NCBI GenBank assembly: GCA_046290675.1
Contig: JBKAHA010000007.1
Span: 248,001 to 312,000, forward strand
Reading direction: 5' to 3'
DNA length: 64,000 bases
Origin: Aureliella sp046290675
GTDB lineage: Bacteria; Planctomycetota; Planctomycetia; Pirellulales; Pirellulaceae
Below, one piece after another: positions 1-9,351 of this stretch. Made by a program: the position numbers and the translations under genes. The notes below the pieces were generated by a model. The model saw only the letters and a list, made by a program, of their open reading frames with translations. It searched no databases and was not told the origin of the DNA. Numbering within the stretch: the first letter of the stretch is position 1; each line of letters starts with the position of its first letter.

Positions 1-506
1 CTTCGGAAATCGTAGTGGACGGTGTGTTGTTCCCATTGGTGAGCTTCCGTAAAAGGGAGCAGATGGCAGTATGGCATATCGAGTTTTCGATACTCATCAA
101 TCGTAAACGATCGCGAATGCTGCCACTGGCGCACGGTGACTTCTTGTACCCAGCCCACGCTATTGAAGCCCCAGCCAAGTAGATTGGGACGTACGGAACG
201 CTCGATCCATTTCAAGGTGCTACCGTCATATTTGTCACGCCACAATTTGAGATTCTCTGCGTAACGCAGTGTCGCGGGATCAATATGATTGAGACCGATT
301 GAGAAGAACGGCTCGCCCTGCGGAGTCAAGAACCACCAATGATTTCGCTTCTTTCCCAGACCGAAAAAACCATCTGATTGTGATTGTGATTGTGTAGTGT
401 CCGCCTTTGTGGAGCCCTGAGCTAGCAGTGAGCGAGAACTGGCAGCCATGCCCGCGGCAGCGAACGTGCTTTGAAGAAAGCCACGACGGTTGGAGTTGGG
501 ACGCAT
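1..506 (-). CDS. Tat-exported glycoside-hydrolase-like protein (C-terminus cut off by window edge)
   Basis: Reading the minus strand from ATG at 506 gives an open frame of 168 codons that runs off the left edge. The N-terminus has a twin-arginine signal (NRRGFLQSTFAAAGMAASS) followed by a Gln/Ser linker encoded by three hexamer repeats (375-392). The mature part starts with HWWFLTPQGEPFFSIGLNHI and contains LLGWGFNSVGWV. This opening resembles agarase-like or GH5-like TIM-barrel glycosidases, in which the first strand carries a similar SIGLNHI segment; that assignment is from memory and is tentative because the catalytic residues lie outside the window. Export by Tat suggests the protein acts in the periplasm or outside the cell. 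It is divergent from the threonine synthase gene. Confidence 0.6.
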   Translation of the reverse strand, partial: MRPNSNRRGFLQSTFAAAGMAASSRSLLAQGSTKADTTQSQSQSDGFFGLGKKRNHWWFLTPQGEPFFSIGLNHIDPATLRYAENLKLWRDKYDGSTLKWIERSVRPNLLGWGFNSVGWVQEVTVRQWQHSRSFTIDEYRKLDMPYCHLLPFTEAHQWEQHTVHYDFR

Positions 507-941
507 GGAGTGACTTTCGTGAATTGAATGCGCAGTGGGAACCCCGCCATTTTACTGGAGTGAAACGGAGCTTGGGACCGCATTCCGTTTATTGGCCAGG
601 GCCAATCACAGTTTAAAATTGGGAAGAATTTCTCCCCGTCGCTCAGGCTCCGACCCTCCGTAAATTCCTCGCTAAACTCGGAATCGGAGGGTTGGGTATT
701 GAATTGCCACTCAACCCAGATTCAAACTTTGATTGCCCCTGGTGTATTGGCCTTCCAAGAAGTAGGTATCGTCTCATTTGCAAGGCTGCTGCATGGTCAG
801 GTGTTCTCATGCCTGGAGTTCTATGGAGACAGCTTCGGCGGCTGAACGACGTGCAAGATCGCGAATGCGATAGCGTACGAGATCAAGAGCCACTAGGATC
901 AGTGCATCGACTCATGCCGTTTTGTTTTGGGAGATTGGATT
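507..941. other. Divergent intergenic region, probable promoters for both flanking genes
   Basis: No convincing gene lies between the exported hydrolase and thrC. Short open frames here have no matching ribosome binding site and no recognisable protein. The region carries one long imperfect palindrome (650-695, listed separately). The last bases contain GGGAG at 929-933, eight bases before the GTG at 942, which supports that start for thrC. Confidence 0.6.
650..695. repeat. Imperfect inverted repeat, REP-like
   Basis: CCGACCCTCCG at 650-660 pairs with CGGAGGGTTGG at 685-695 (one G-T pair), and inside it ATTCC pairs with GGAAT. The result is a long hairpin with an 11-base loop and a small bulge. 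No T run follows on either strand, so it is not a standard intrinsic terminator. It could be a dispersed palindromic element or an operator; copy number in the genome would decide. Confidence 0.5.
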
Positions 942-2141
942 GTGTTTGCCAGCCATTTGGAGTGCCCAAAATGTGAGGCGTCTTATCCGACGGAGTTGCC
1001 GCAGCAGTTATGCGAGTGTGGTCGTCCACTGCTTGTTCGCTACCATTTGGATCAAGTCGCCGAGGCTGTGACAAAAGAGGATTTATCGGAGCGAGCACCC
1101 GATCTCTGGCGCTACCGTGAGCTCCTGCCGGTCGTCGATTCCTCGAACATCGTCACGATGGGTGAGGGGATGACGCCGCTTCTGCGGCTGGAACGTCTGG
1201 GAAGACAACTGGGAATGTCGAATCTATACCTGAAGGATGAAGGGGTCATTCCCACGGGCAGCTTTAAGGCACGTGGTGCTGCGGTGGGAGTTTCTCGAGC
1301 CAAGGAACTAGGCGTAAAAACGCTTGGGATGCCTACGAACGGAAACGCAGGTGGAGCTTGGGCGCTGTATTGTGCCAAAGCAGGCATCGAGGCTGTCGTG
1401 GTGATGCCCAAAGACGCACCGGTGATCCCCAGAAGTGAGTGCGCGATCGCGGGCGCTAAGTTGTCACTTGTTGATGGTCTGATTAGCGATGCTGGCCAAA
1501 TCGTAGGGAGAGCTATAAAGAAGAACCAATGGTACGACGCAAGTACACTCAAGGAGCCCTACCGAATTGAAGGCAAGAAGACGATGGGCCTTGAGATCGC
1601 AGAACAGTTCGGCTGGCAAATGCCCGACGTTATCTTGTATCCGACGGGTGGCGGCGTCGGGCTGATCGGGATCTACAAGGCACTTTTGGAGCTGAAGGCC
1701 ATTGGCTGGGTAAGTGGTAAGCTGCCACGACTAGTTGCAGTTCAAGCGACGGGTTGTGCTCCGATTGTGGAAGCGTGGAAGGCAGGAAAGCAGGAGTCAC
1801 AATTCTGGGAAAACGCTCAAACATGTGCCTTCGGAATCACGGTGCCGAAGGCTATCGGAGACTTCCTCGTTTTGGAGGCCGTCTATGAAACGAATGGGTG
1901 TGCCATTGCCATTTCCGATGACGACACGCTAGCAGCGGAAGCCGCTTTGGCTCGGCAGGAAGGGGCGTTTGTTTGCCCGGAGGGTGCAGCATGCATGGCG
2001 GCAACAGGGCAGCTACTTGCAGACGGTTGGCTGCAAGCAGATGAACAGGTGGTCGTCCTCAATACCGGCTGCGGAATAAAGTATCCGGAGACAGTTTCGT
2101 CCAATCCGCCCCTGCTTCTGCCGAGCGATGACCTGAAATAA
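942..2141 (+). CDS. thrC: Threonine synthase
   Basis: The product is a PLP-dependent threonine synthase, converting O-phosphohomoserine to threonine in the cytoplasm. The N-terminus has a zinc-ribbon-like pair (CPKC and CECG) seen in one branch of the family. The PLP lysine lies in GSFKARG, the substrate loop in NGNAGGAWA and the phosphate-binding loop in PTGGGVGLIG. Length (399 aa from the GTG at 942) fits the family. GTG at 942 is preferred over TTG at 927 because GGGAG sits eight bases upstream of the GTG. The gene stands alone; other threonine-pathway genes are not in the window. A related cysteate synthase is a possible alternative, but the overall match is to threonine synthase. Confidence 0.9.
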   Translation: MFASHLECPKCEASYPTELPQQLCECGRPLLVRYHLDQVAEAVTKEDLSERAPDLWRYRELLPVVDSSNIVTMGEGMTPLLRLERLGRQLGMSNLYLKDEGVIPTGSFKARGAAVGVSRAKELGVKTLGMPTNGNAGGAWALYCAKAGIEAVVVMPKDAPVIPRSECAIAGAKLSLVDGLISDAGQIVGRAIKKNQWYDASTLKEPYRIEGKKTMGLEIAEQFGWQMPDVILYPTGGGVGLIGIYKALLELKAIGWVSGKLPRLVAVQATGCAPIVEAWKAGKQESQFWENAQTCAFGITVPKAIGDFLVLEAVYETNGCAIAISDDDTLAAEAALARQEGAFVCPEGAACMAATGQLLADGWLQADEQVVVLNTGCGIKYPETVSSNPPLLLPSDDLK

Positions 2142-2347
2142 ATTGGCCAACTGAGTACAAGCGTAAACGCTGTTACAGGTTGTCTTCGTGGCACGACCGA
2201 CCCACGTGTAGATCAGCTTGCCAAGTGTCTTCGTGTTGATCGATGTCGCCTGATGGCCGATTCATCTCGATTCTGGAGCGGTAACTTGCTGGGAAAAGAT
2301 AACGGGTCACCGAGTCAGGTTCTTCAAACTGGGATGCGATTCGAGTG

Positions 2348-4978
2348 TTAGACGCTAGCGTCTTCAGGTTCGGTTTCACGCGGGATCTGCAGCATTTCAA
2401 TCAGTTCATTCTGCGTAAACGGTTTCTTGAGGAGTGGCAAATGGTCTGTGCCGACCGATTCGTAGTAGCCTGACATCAAGACGATTCGCGTTTCAGGTTT
2501 CGTTTCTTCAGTCCAGCGAGCAAGAGAGACACCGTCTTGGGGTGTTTGCATTCGCACGTCGGTCAGAAGCAAGTCGAAAGGCAGTTCTGAATCAAGGAGA
2601 TGTCGCGCTTCCTCGGAGCTTCTGGCGGACTTTGCCTCGACACCCAGCATGCCCAGCATCGTCTCGGTCGAGCGACGAATCTGCTCATCATCATCGACCA
2701 CAAGGACGCGTTGGACCGAATTCTGGTGTATTGTCGAATTGGATTTGCGTGGCGGTGAGGGGCGTTCGGACGCAACGGGCAACAGAATGTTTACTGTGGT
2801 GCCAATTCCCGGACTGCTGGTAATTCGCAAGTCGCCTCCAGATTGCTTTACAAAGCCATGGACCGTGGAGAGCCCCAATCCCGTACCTGAGCTGGGCGGT
2901 TTTGTCGAGAAGAAAGGTTCGCAGGCGCGGGCTAACTGCTTGTCATCCATTCCGACACCGTTGTCGCGCGTTGATATGACGATGTAGTCGCCCGGTGGTA
3001 GATCTTCAGAGCCTTCGTCGGTCGAATGTTGGCGAACATCGATCAAGATCTCTGCAGCATCTACACCTTCTACTGCGTGTCGTGCATTGGAACAAAGATT
3101 GATCAAAGCGGTGGTCATTTGAGCGCGGTCAATTTTGACCCAAAGTCGCTCACGTCCCTTCGGTAGTCTAATTTGGAGACAGTTCAGTGGACTAATGGAC
3201 TTGGCTATCAAGCCCTCTGTCGATTCGAATAGCTCTCTTAGGTCCGTGACTTCGGGGCGTAATTGTTGTTTTCGCCCGAACGCAAGAAGTTGTTGAGTAA
3301 TCTGAGCTGCTAGATCCGATGCATTCTGGGATTGCTCGATCAGTGCAAGGCACTCCTGGTGCGCCTGATCGTTTTGCAATTTCAAATTGAGCATTTCATT
3401 TGAGTTCACAATCACTGTCAGGAGATTGTTAAAGTCATGAGCGACCCCTCCTGTCAGCTCTCCAAGTGCTTCAAGCCTTCGTTTCTGTTGAAGACTGGAT
3501 TCAAGTTTTTCAACTTCGGATGCAAGCAAGAGCCTCTCTTTTTCCGACTTCTTCCCTTTGCTTTCCGCAGACTTCTGGCGATCCTTGGTACGCTGCAGAA
3601 CGACATAGCCTATGCATCCTAGGCAAATCGTGAGCGTCGCCACACTGACAAGCAAACCACGCAACCAATTGTCTCTATTGTTGAAGAGCCGGGATCGGGC
3701 AGCGAATCGCTGCTTTTCGATTCGGGATTCGAAGTCGGCGAATTCATACTCGCGTTCGAGTTGATCGACGTAGCGGTTCTGCATTTCAGTTTGAAGCCGC
3801 CGCATCGTCGCGATGAATCCTTCTGTGTCGCCCTTCAGGTCCATCGACTTCGCTTGTTCTCTGAGGGCGTTCACCAGGTGGATTGGGTCGCGCTGCGGCT
3901 CCGTTTTGAAGACGGGCTCTAGTGCCAATAGAGCTTCGTCATACTGACCTAGGGCGTTGTGAAGCTTGGCGAGATCGACGACGGCAAGTAGGTGGGCACC
4001 TGTGCCGAGTGTTTCGTCGTCAACAAGTTTTTTCGTTCGATGCAACAAATCTTCGGGTGTGTCTGGGCTGAGGTGTGCATTGATCACGTTGGTTAGCCGC
4101 CGGACTTTTTGCCGACGGTTTGTCGCGACTTGGACGCAGTGGTTGCTTGCTTTTGTAATGAACTTTTTGGCCTGGTCGAGATCGCCAAGTTCAAGAGAAC
4201 AAGCTGCGGCGGCGTGATAGGTTTCGACGACCCAATCTCGCTTTTCAACTCGATCCGCTAGTTCAGCTGCATTGCGGAGGGAGTCGACGGCTCTTCGGTA
4301 GTCCCCGTGTCTCCATTGCAAGAGCCCGAGATTGACTGCAGGGAATACACGGGGTTCATCCAGACTGGCGGCAGTTTCGACGGCTAATGCTGCAGTAAAG
4401 TAGTTCTGTGCCCGGAGGTGAGCCCCTCGTACCATGGCAATGGCACCTTTGCCATTGACTGCGCGAATGCGAAAGTCTCCACAGTTTGGGGCGATACGAG
4501 TTTGTTCTTCAAGCTCATCGAACAGTGTCAGCGCTTGTTCCCATTTCTGGCTTCTCCAGGCATGACGCGCGACTGCGAACTTCGCGAAGCAGGCGGCGCG
4601 TGGCGGCGAGTCCGCGTGGATATACCGCATGGATATCTTGGCAAGTTCCTCGGACTGCTCTTTATTCTGATCGTATTTCGCGATGCTCAGAGCGGCATAA
4701 GCACAAGCGATCTCTGACGGGAAGTCCTCGGCCGCACAATTGCGGGTAACTTCTTGTGCAAGCTCGACAGAGTCTTCGGGGAATAGCTCACGCGTTAACA
4801 GCTCGGCTATGATCGAATACCGAATCTCTGGTACGCGTTCCGAGTTTAACTTGGCCTGAAGCTCGTCGGTCGACAACGTATGCAAGGCCGTTTCCGGCTG
4901 CGAGGTTTTGCAGCCTCCATAGGCCAAAATGACCAGCAGGATGCCGCACAGCCGCATATGCTTGTGGAGTTGAATCAT
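2348..4978 (-). CDS. TPR-containing hybrid sensor histidine kinase with C-terminal receiver
   Basis: The protein (about 876 aa) begins with a hydrophobic stretch ending in GGC, possibly a lipoprotein or membrane-anchored leader. A long helical TPR-like sensor region (about 30-430) follows, then one membrane span (about 440-465). Next come a kinase core with H-box GGVAHDFNNLL (near 513), N-box INLCSNARHAV, G1 DNGVGMDD and G2 GTGLGLSTVHGF, and a receiver with acidic pocket VVDDDE, phospho-acceptor LLTDVRM and the conserved Lys in LLKKPFT. It probably senses a periplasmic signal through the TPR region and passes phosphate internally from His to Asp. No DNA-binding partner lies next to it, so the downstream output is unknown. 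The longest frame starts with TTG at 4990; ATG at 4978 is chosen, with ATG at 4957 also possible. Confidence 0.85.
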   Translation of the reverse strand: MIQLHKHMRLCGILLVILAYGGCKTSQPETALHTLSTDELQAKLNSERVPEIRYSIIAELLTRELFPEDSVELAQEVTRNCAAEDFPSEIACAYAALSIAKYDQNKEQSEELAKISMRYIHADSPPRAACFAKFAVARHAWRSQKWEQALTLFDELEEQTRIAPNCGDFRIRAVNGKGAIAMVRGAHLRAQNYFTAALAVETAASLDEPRVFPAVNLGLLQWRHGDYRRAVDSLRNAAELADRVEKRDWVVETYHAAAACSLELGDLDQAKKFITKASNHCVQVATNRRQKVRRLTNVINAHLSPDTPEDLLHRTKKLVDDETLGTGAHLLAVVDLAKLHNALGQYDEALLALEPVFKTEPQRDPIHLVNALREQAKSMDLKGDTEGFIATMRRLQTEMQNRYVDQLEREYEFADFESRIEKQRFAARSRLFNNRDNWLRGLLVSVATLTICLGCIGYVVLQRTKDRQKSAESKGKKSEKERLLLASEVEKLESSLQQKRRLEALGELTGGVAHDFNNLLTVIVNSNEMLNLKLQNDQAHQECLALIEQSQNASDLAAQITQQLLAFGRKQQLRPEVTDLRELFESTEGLIAKSISPLNCLQIRLPKGRERLWVKIDRAQMTTALINLCSNARHAVEGVDAAEILIDVRQHSTDEGSEDLPPGDYIVISTRDNGVGMDDKQLARACEPFFSTKPPSSGTGLGLSTVHGFVKQSGGDLRITSSPGIGTTVNILLPVASERPSPPRKSNSTIHQNSVQRVLVVDDDEQIRRSTETMLGMLGVEAKSARSSEEARHLLDSELPFDLLLTDVRMQTPQDGVSLARWTEETKPETRIVLMSGYYESVGTDHLPLLKKPFTQNELIEMLQIPRETEPEDASV

Positions 4979-5299
4979 CTGGTGGCTCAATGAGCGGGGC
5001 GATTTTGTTGGGTGGGCTATGAGTCGCCGGTGGGATTCTGATTCTCAATTGCAGCGGTTTCATTGGCCAATCGAGTCAACATCAATATGAAATCAGTTTA
5101 TACGTTCATGGAGGCGAAGGGGGATCGCTATGGATCTTATCCGTCTACGAGATGGACGGTAACCAGAAAAAGGGAGTGAATTGGTGGCGCACAGGTGAAT
5201 TGAATTCGCATATCTGTTGATTTTGGGGGGCAGGTTTCAACCAGGTCACTCCGAACTTTGTGATTTGTTGTCTACGAAAGCGTCAACCGAGTTAGAGCT
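4979..5299. other. Divergent intergenic region
   Basis: This stretch separates the hybrid kinase and the VOC protein, which are transcribed away from each other. No gene, clear hairpin terminator or recognisable RNA was seen; promoters for both genes must lie here. Confidence 0.5.
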
Positions 5300-5659
5300 A
5301 TGTTAAATGAGAAATGCATCAACTACATCGAGTTCCCCGCCCGCGATCTCGATGCGGCGGAGCAATTTTACTCCGACACGTTTCAGTGGCAGTTTACTTC
5401 ATATGGACCAGAGTATGTTGCGTTTACAGATGGTCATCTAGACGGTGGGTTTTATGCTGCAGATTCGGAGAGTCGTTCCGCTTCAGGGGCCGCCTTGGTC
5501 ATTCTTTATTCGGCGGATCTGGAGGCGACATTGGGCTTGGTCGAAGCGAACGGTGGGACTATTTGCAAGCCAATCTTCTCCTTTCCTGGCGGGCGACGGT
5601 TTCAATTTTTGGACCCTAACGGAAATGAGCTGGCAGTCTGGTCCGACTTAGGAGGATAA
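5300..5659 (+). CDS. VOC (glyoxalase/bleomycin-resistance) superfamily protein
   Basis: This 119-aa protein is a single VOC domain. It has the opening YIEFPARDLDAAEQFYSDTF, the central repeat LVILYSADLEATLGLVEANGG and the closing FLDPNGNELAVWS, the usual metal and dimer-fold signature of glyoxalase-like proteins. Its substrate cannot be told from the sequence; relatives include glyoxalase I, dioxygenases and antibiotic-binding proteins. The gene is monocistronic and converges on the sialidase-like gene with only 26 bases between the stops. Confidence 0.85.
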   Translation: MLNEKCINYIEFPARDLDAAEQFYSDTFQWQFTSYGPEYVAFTDGHLDGGFYAADSESRSASGAALVILYSADLEATLGLVEANGGTICKPIFSFPGGRRFQFLDPNGNELAVWSDLGG

Positions 5660-5685
5660 ATCCGAGGCAGAATGACACCACTCTA

Positions 5686-6894
5686 CTAATTTGTATTCGT
5701 TTCGTTCGACTGGTTTGCCGCAATGTCGTCCAGCATTTTGACTTGGAAGCGGCAGCTGAGAATGTATGGTTGCTCGTCCGGTTGCCAGTGTCCATAGGTC
5801 GTTGTGACGATGGTGTCATCGGGGAGAATCTCGACTCCAGGATACGCCGTATCGTAGTTCTTTAGATTGTCCTTCAGACGAACCAAGTATTGGCCTGGAG
5901 CACCGTTGGCGATATCTTGCCAAGTGCCGACCCAGGCCACCCAGTCGGTTTCAAACGGCCGAACGTTCGTTTTGTCGCGTGGAGCACGGCAGCGGAAGCT
6001 GATCACGAGCCGGCCATCTTGAGTGTAAACGCCGGTGTGCCGATCTCCGGTCAATGAAAGCGGGAGTGGCTGTGGGCGGGTCCAGGTCTGACCTTCATCC
6101 GAGCTGAAAATGACGTGTGAGTTCTTGGTGCGTGAGTTTTCACGTAGCAGGACTGCGAGCTGCTTTCCATCTGGAGAACGAATGCAGCCTGGTTCGCATA
6201 AGTGAATTTTGGAAGATTGAAAAACGGCTCGAGGCTCCTCCCAGGATAGGCCGCCGTCGCGAGATTGTGTTTGGTAGAGGTGGAAGATACCGGTTGGCTT
6301 CTTTCCGTTCTTAAAGAAGCGACCGTCATCATGAAACATGGCTATGTAAGTCCCCGGCTTATCTATACTTCGTTCGACAAAGCCCATGACAACGATTCCA
6401 CCCCAATCGCCTACGGGGGTGAGTGGAGACCAGCTTAAGCCGTCGTCTTCTGACACGGCGAGTCGCGCTGGGTAAAGCCCTGACCACATAATGATTCGCT
6501 TCTTGCCGTTGCCGTCGACAACGCGATGCAGAGTGGGAACTTCCTTTGAAGTTTGCCAGTTGTCAGGTGTCTCTAAGCGTTCGCTCCAGGTCAGTCCACC
6601 GTCAGTGCTCCGCTTGTAGACGATGCCGCCTTTGCCGTGTCCCTTCGGGTATACGCACAGCATGGTCTTGCCATCCTCAAGTAAGCAAGTAGTCGGGTGA
6701 CCGAGATACTGCCCTGGTTCACGGTCAACGGTAACTTGCAGATCAGCCCGGTGGTCAAGATCGATGTAGGTGACCCCATCGATCGGTGCTGACGAGTCTT
6801 GACCGGCATCTTGAGCGTGAGCGGCGGGCGGAATCGAGAAACAAACGCCAGTGATCATGGCGATGGCGACAAAGAGGAGATTTGGACGTAGCAT
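5686..6894 (-). CDS. Exported sialidase-type (BNR repeat) beta-propeller protein
   Basis: The 402-aa protein starts with a Sec signal peptide (about residues 1-27, ending PPAAHA). Four Asp-box (BNR) repeats are visible: STDGGLTW, SEDDGLSW, SRDGGLSW and SSDEGQTW. This pattern belongs to the six-bladed sialidase fold, which in planctomycetes is common among exported proteins. A true exo-sialidase would need the Arg triad, Tyr/Glu pair and Asp; these were not confirmed, so the catalytic role is open. The gene is divergent from the thioredoxin-like gene. Confidence 0.8.
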   Translation of the reverse strand: MLRPNLLFVAIAMITGVCFSIPPAAHAQDAGQDSSAPIDGVTYIDLDHRADLQVTVDREPGQYLGHPTTCLLEDGKTMLCVYPKGHGKGGIVYKRSTDGGLTWSERLETPDNWQTSKEVPTLHRVVDGNGKKRIIMWSGLYPARLAVSEDDGLSWSPLTPVGDWGGIVVMGFVERSIDKPGTYIAMFHDDGRFFKNGKKPTGIFHLYQTQSRDGGLSWEEPRAVFQSSKIHLCEPGCIRSPDGKQLAVLLRENSRTKNSHVIFSSDEGQTWTRPQPLPLSLTGDRHTGVYTQDGRLVISFRCRAPRDKTNVRPFETDWVAWVGTWQDIANGAPGQYLVRLKDNLKNYDTAYPGVEILPDDTIVTTTYGHWQPDEQPYILSCRFQVKMLDDIAANQSNETNTN

Positions 6895-7245
6895 GACTCA
6901 AGCAACGTTTGGGTTGGAGCTGGAATTGGAATGGGGGAGAGCGGAATGTTTTGGAGTAGGTATTGTCGGCTTAGTGCCAAGGGATTGCCCTCGGCATAGG
7001 CGTAAATTTTATTACGATACCTAGAAGCTAAAACCTCGCCACGGAATGTGGTTGCACATCCAAAATGCGGACGCGCATCGTATCATGGGATCGAGCCGAG
7101 TGCCGTTGCGTGGATGACTTTTCTGGCCGTAACACTTGTGGAAGAGCAGCTATTGCTTCTGCACATTAAGTGGCTGGAAGGATTGGTGGCGTTACCTGAC
7201 TTGCGTGACCGTCGATGGCTGACAACTGATTAGATTGAAACAAAC
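6895..7245. other. Divergent intergenic region
   Basis: Between the sialidase-like gene (minus) and the thioredoxin-like gene (plus) there is no supported gene. A 61-codon frame at 7048-7233 has no ribosome binding site and an unremarkable composition. The region should carry the two outward promoters. Confidence 0.5.
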
Positions 7246-8070
7246 ATGGCAATCGAAACAACAGACGAACGGTTCGAAACCGACGTCACCGTTCGCTCTC
7301 AATTAGAGTTGGTCGTCGTCGATTTCTGGGCTGAGTGGTGTGCACCTTGTCGGATGCTCGCGCCCATCCTCGAACGCTTGGACGCAGAGATAGAAGGGTT
7401 TACTCTCGTCAAAGCTGAGACGGAGAAGAATCAGAATGCGGCTCAGCAGTATTCAGTCTCAGGAATCCCTGCTGTTTTTGCCGTACTGGATGGAAAGGTC
7501 GTTGATTCATTCCAAGGTGTGCTCCCAGAAGCACAACTCGTGGAATGGCTCCACAGTAACCTTGCAAAGGCCAAGCTCTATCGCTTAGAGAGTCTGCTTG
7601 AGTCGGATCCGCAAGCCGCGTTGGCAGCGGTTAAAGAGTTGCTCGCCGCAAAAGAAAGCGATGCTGGTCGAGTGATGCTTGTTCGTGCACTTCATCGTGT
7701 TGGCGACGCGGACGCTTGCCAGGCCATGATTAAGCAGCTCGAAGAACGTGGGTTCCTGGAGCCCGAGTGCGAACGGATCAAAGCCGAGCTTGAGTTGGGA
7801 AGCAAGGCGAATGTTGATGTGGAAACAGTACGAGCTGCTGCCGAAGCGAGCCCTGAAAATCTCGAGCGGCAGTATGAGTTAGCCGAGGCGCTAGTCGCCA
7901 CAAGCGAACTCGAGCAGGGGTTTGAGATTTGCCTGCGGTTAGTCCAGGAGGATCGACCTGGCCAAGGAGAACGCGCTAGGTTACTCATGCTAGAAGCATT
8001 CAAGATGCTTGGCGATGAATCCGAGGTCACACGTGACTATCGACGCAGGCTATCGATGGTTCTGTACTAG
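7246..8070 (+). CDS. Thioredoxin-domain co-chaperone-like protein (CnoX/YbbN type)
   Basis: Residues 1-110 form a thioredoxin domain with an intact WCAPC active site (31-35), the cis-Pro in SGIPAVFAV and the usual FQGVLPEAQLVEWL end. Residues 115-270 are helical TPR-like repeats. This two-part layout and the 274-aa length match CnoX/YbbN, a chaperone-linked thioredoxin that protects proteins under oxidative stress. The WCAPC motif suggests it retains redox activity, unlike the SxxC form of Escherichia coli YbbN. There is no signal peptide, so it is cytoplasmic. Confidence 0.85.
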   Translation: MAIETTDERFETDVTVRSQLELVVVDFWAEWCAPCRMLAPILERLDAEIEGFTLVKAETEKNQNAAQQYSVSGIPAVFAVLDGKVVDSFQGVLPEAQLVEWLHSNLAKAKLYRLESLLESDPQAALAAVKELLAAKESDAGRVMLVRALHRVGDADACQAMIKQLEERGFLEPECERIKAELELGSKANVDVETVRAAAEASPENLERQYELAEALVATSELEQGFEICLRLVQEDRPGQGERARLLMLEAFKMLGDESEVTRDYRRRLSMVLY

Positions 8071-8160
8071 TCGCGGTTGCAACGCCCAATCAGATTTGGA
8101 CCGTAACTAACAGGTTGGGTAACGATCAGGGCCTGAAGAGACTTCAACGATGGACACGGC

Positions 8161-9351
8161 TTAGCGAACCGTTGAAGCTGCAGAGGAATTCTGGGCATCG
8201 CGGTGAGAAACAAGTTTGGCTTTCTCAACAAGTCCGCTAATCGTTGGTTTCAGAACGTCGAATGGTAGTGCATACGATGTGACGCGACCCGCCCGGGCTA
8301 TGTTAAGTCCCACAACTTGACCGTCAAGATTGACCAAGGCCCCGCCACACTCATGTGGCTTCAATACAGTGTCGTGGAGAAAGACACGATCAAAACCCGT
8401 TGCACGCGCGCTGACACGTCCGTTGACTTCCATTTCTGTTTCGTCGAAGAGCTCTTCTGTTAGGTCCATCAGTCGGGCTCGAATGCTCAATTCGGATTCG
8501 CCACGCCGCAGACGCAGGGCGACAAAATCGCCTCCACGGGCATCACGGATGGCCTGCTTGAATCCTGAGAGAGTTTGTACTGGCGTACCGTTCACTTCAT
8601 AGATGACATCTTTTTCACGCAAGCCGGCATCAAAAGCTCCAGTTCCGAGAAGGACGTCAGTCACATAGGCACCCTCCCGGGTGTTCTTTAAGCTGACGCC
8701 GAGGACGGACCTCTCTCGCGGTATACGCTGGATTCCGGTGCTGACTACGCCCAGAGAAGTTGGAGTGCTTTTGACATCTGCTGTAAGAACGAAGTTGCCG
8801 CGATTGGGTAGCGTGTCGGCCCAGCGAGCTGCCGGCAGTCGAGAGGCTTGGACTCTGAGAAGTGCGATGTCCATTCTCGTGTCTGTATCGACGATCTCCG
8901 CACGGAGCTCCCGATAATCAAACAATCGGCAGATAATCGCCGTCTCGTCGGGTAACTGGCTTGCCTTGGTTACGATCCAACCGTCCGGATCGACGACTAA
9001 TCCAAGCGCTACTTGTTCATCATTGGCAAGCAGTCGTACCGACGCTTTCCAAGCCTCATCCATCGTCTGGGAAAACGCACCGAGTACGTTGGGGCTGGTG
9101 CGGCGGTTGTAGAGAGAGCGATTGAAACCACCACGTCCAAGCGACGACGAGCTGTAGTCACGGCGAAAACTCTGGCGCTCCTGAGGCTCCTGAACAAACC
9201 TTCCGGACTGAGGCGGTGCAATTTCCTCAGTGCTCGCAGGCTCATTGGCTTGTACTGGCGCCGAACGCAGGTGGACGCCCAGGGCAATGCCCAGGCAAAC
9301 AGACACACAAAGTGAGAGGGAGATGATGAACGACTTCAAGTTGATCTTCAC
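8161..9351 (-). CDS. HtrA-like protein with inserted PDZ domain and degenerate catalytic triad
   Basis: The 396-aa product has a signal anchor (residues 8-27), then the first part of a trypsin-like S1C fold (about 95-212) and a PDZ domain (about 215-295). The last part of the protease fold (about 310-368: CGGALVNLDGQVVGLN, then SYALPFDVL) follows. In ordinary HtrA proteins the PDZ follows the whole protease. The catalytic His position (TNAHVV in HtrA) reads TKASQL here, so His is replaced by Ser131. Asp161 is kept (RMDIALL). The Ser position (GNSGGAL in HtrA) reads HECGGAL, so Ser is Cys335. It is therefore probably not an active serine protease and may be a periplasmic binding or scaffold protein. 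The start is GTG at 9351. Confidence 0.75.
   Translation of the reverse strand: MKINLKSFIISLSLCVSVCLGIALGVHLRSAPVQANEPASTEEIAPPQSGRFVQEPQERQSFRRDYSSSSLGRGGFNRSLYNRRTSPNVLGAFSQTMDEAWKASVRLLANDEQVALGLVVDPDGWIVTKASQLPDETAIICRLFDYRELRAEIVDTDTRMDIALLRVQASRLPAARWADTLPNRGNFVLTADVKSTPTSLGVVSTGIQRIPRERSVLGVSLKNTREGAYVTDVLLGTGAFDAGLREKDVIYEVNGTPVQTLSGFKQAIRDARGGDFVALRLRRGESELSIRARLMDLTEELFDETEMEVNGRVSARATGFDRVFLHDTVLKPHECGGALVNLDGQVVGLNIARAGRVTSYALPFDVLKPTISGLVEKAKLVSHRDAQNSSAASTVR

Noticed and set aside
407..616. Plus-strand frame of 69 codons
   Set aside because: It lies opposite the start of the Tat-exported protein and shows no ribosome binding site or known motif; the minus-strand frame has a clear Tat signal.
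7048..7233. Plus-strand frame of 61 codons upstream of the thioredoxin gene
   Set aside because: No ribosome binding site, ordinary composition, and it occupies a divergent promoter region.
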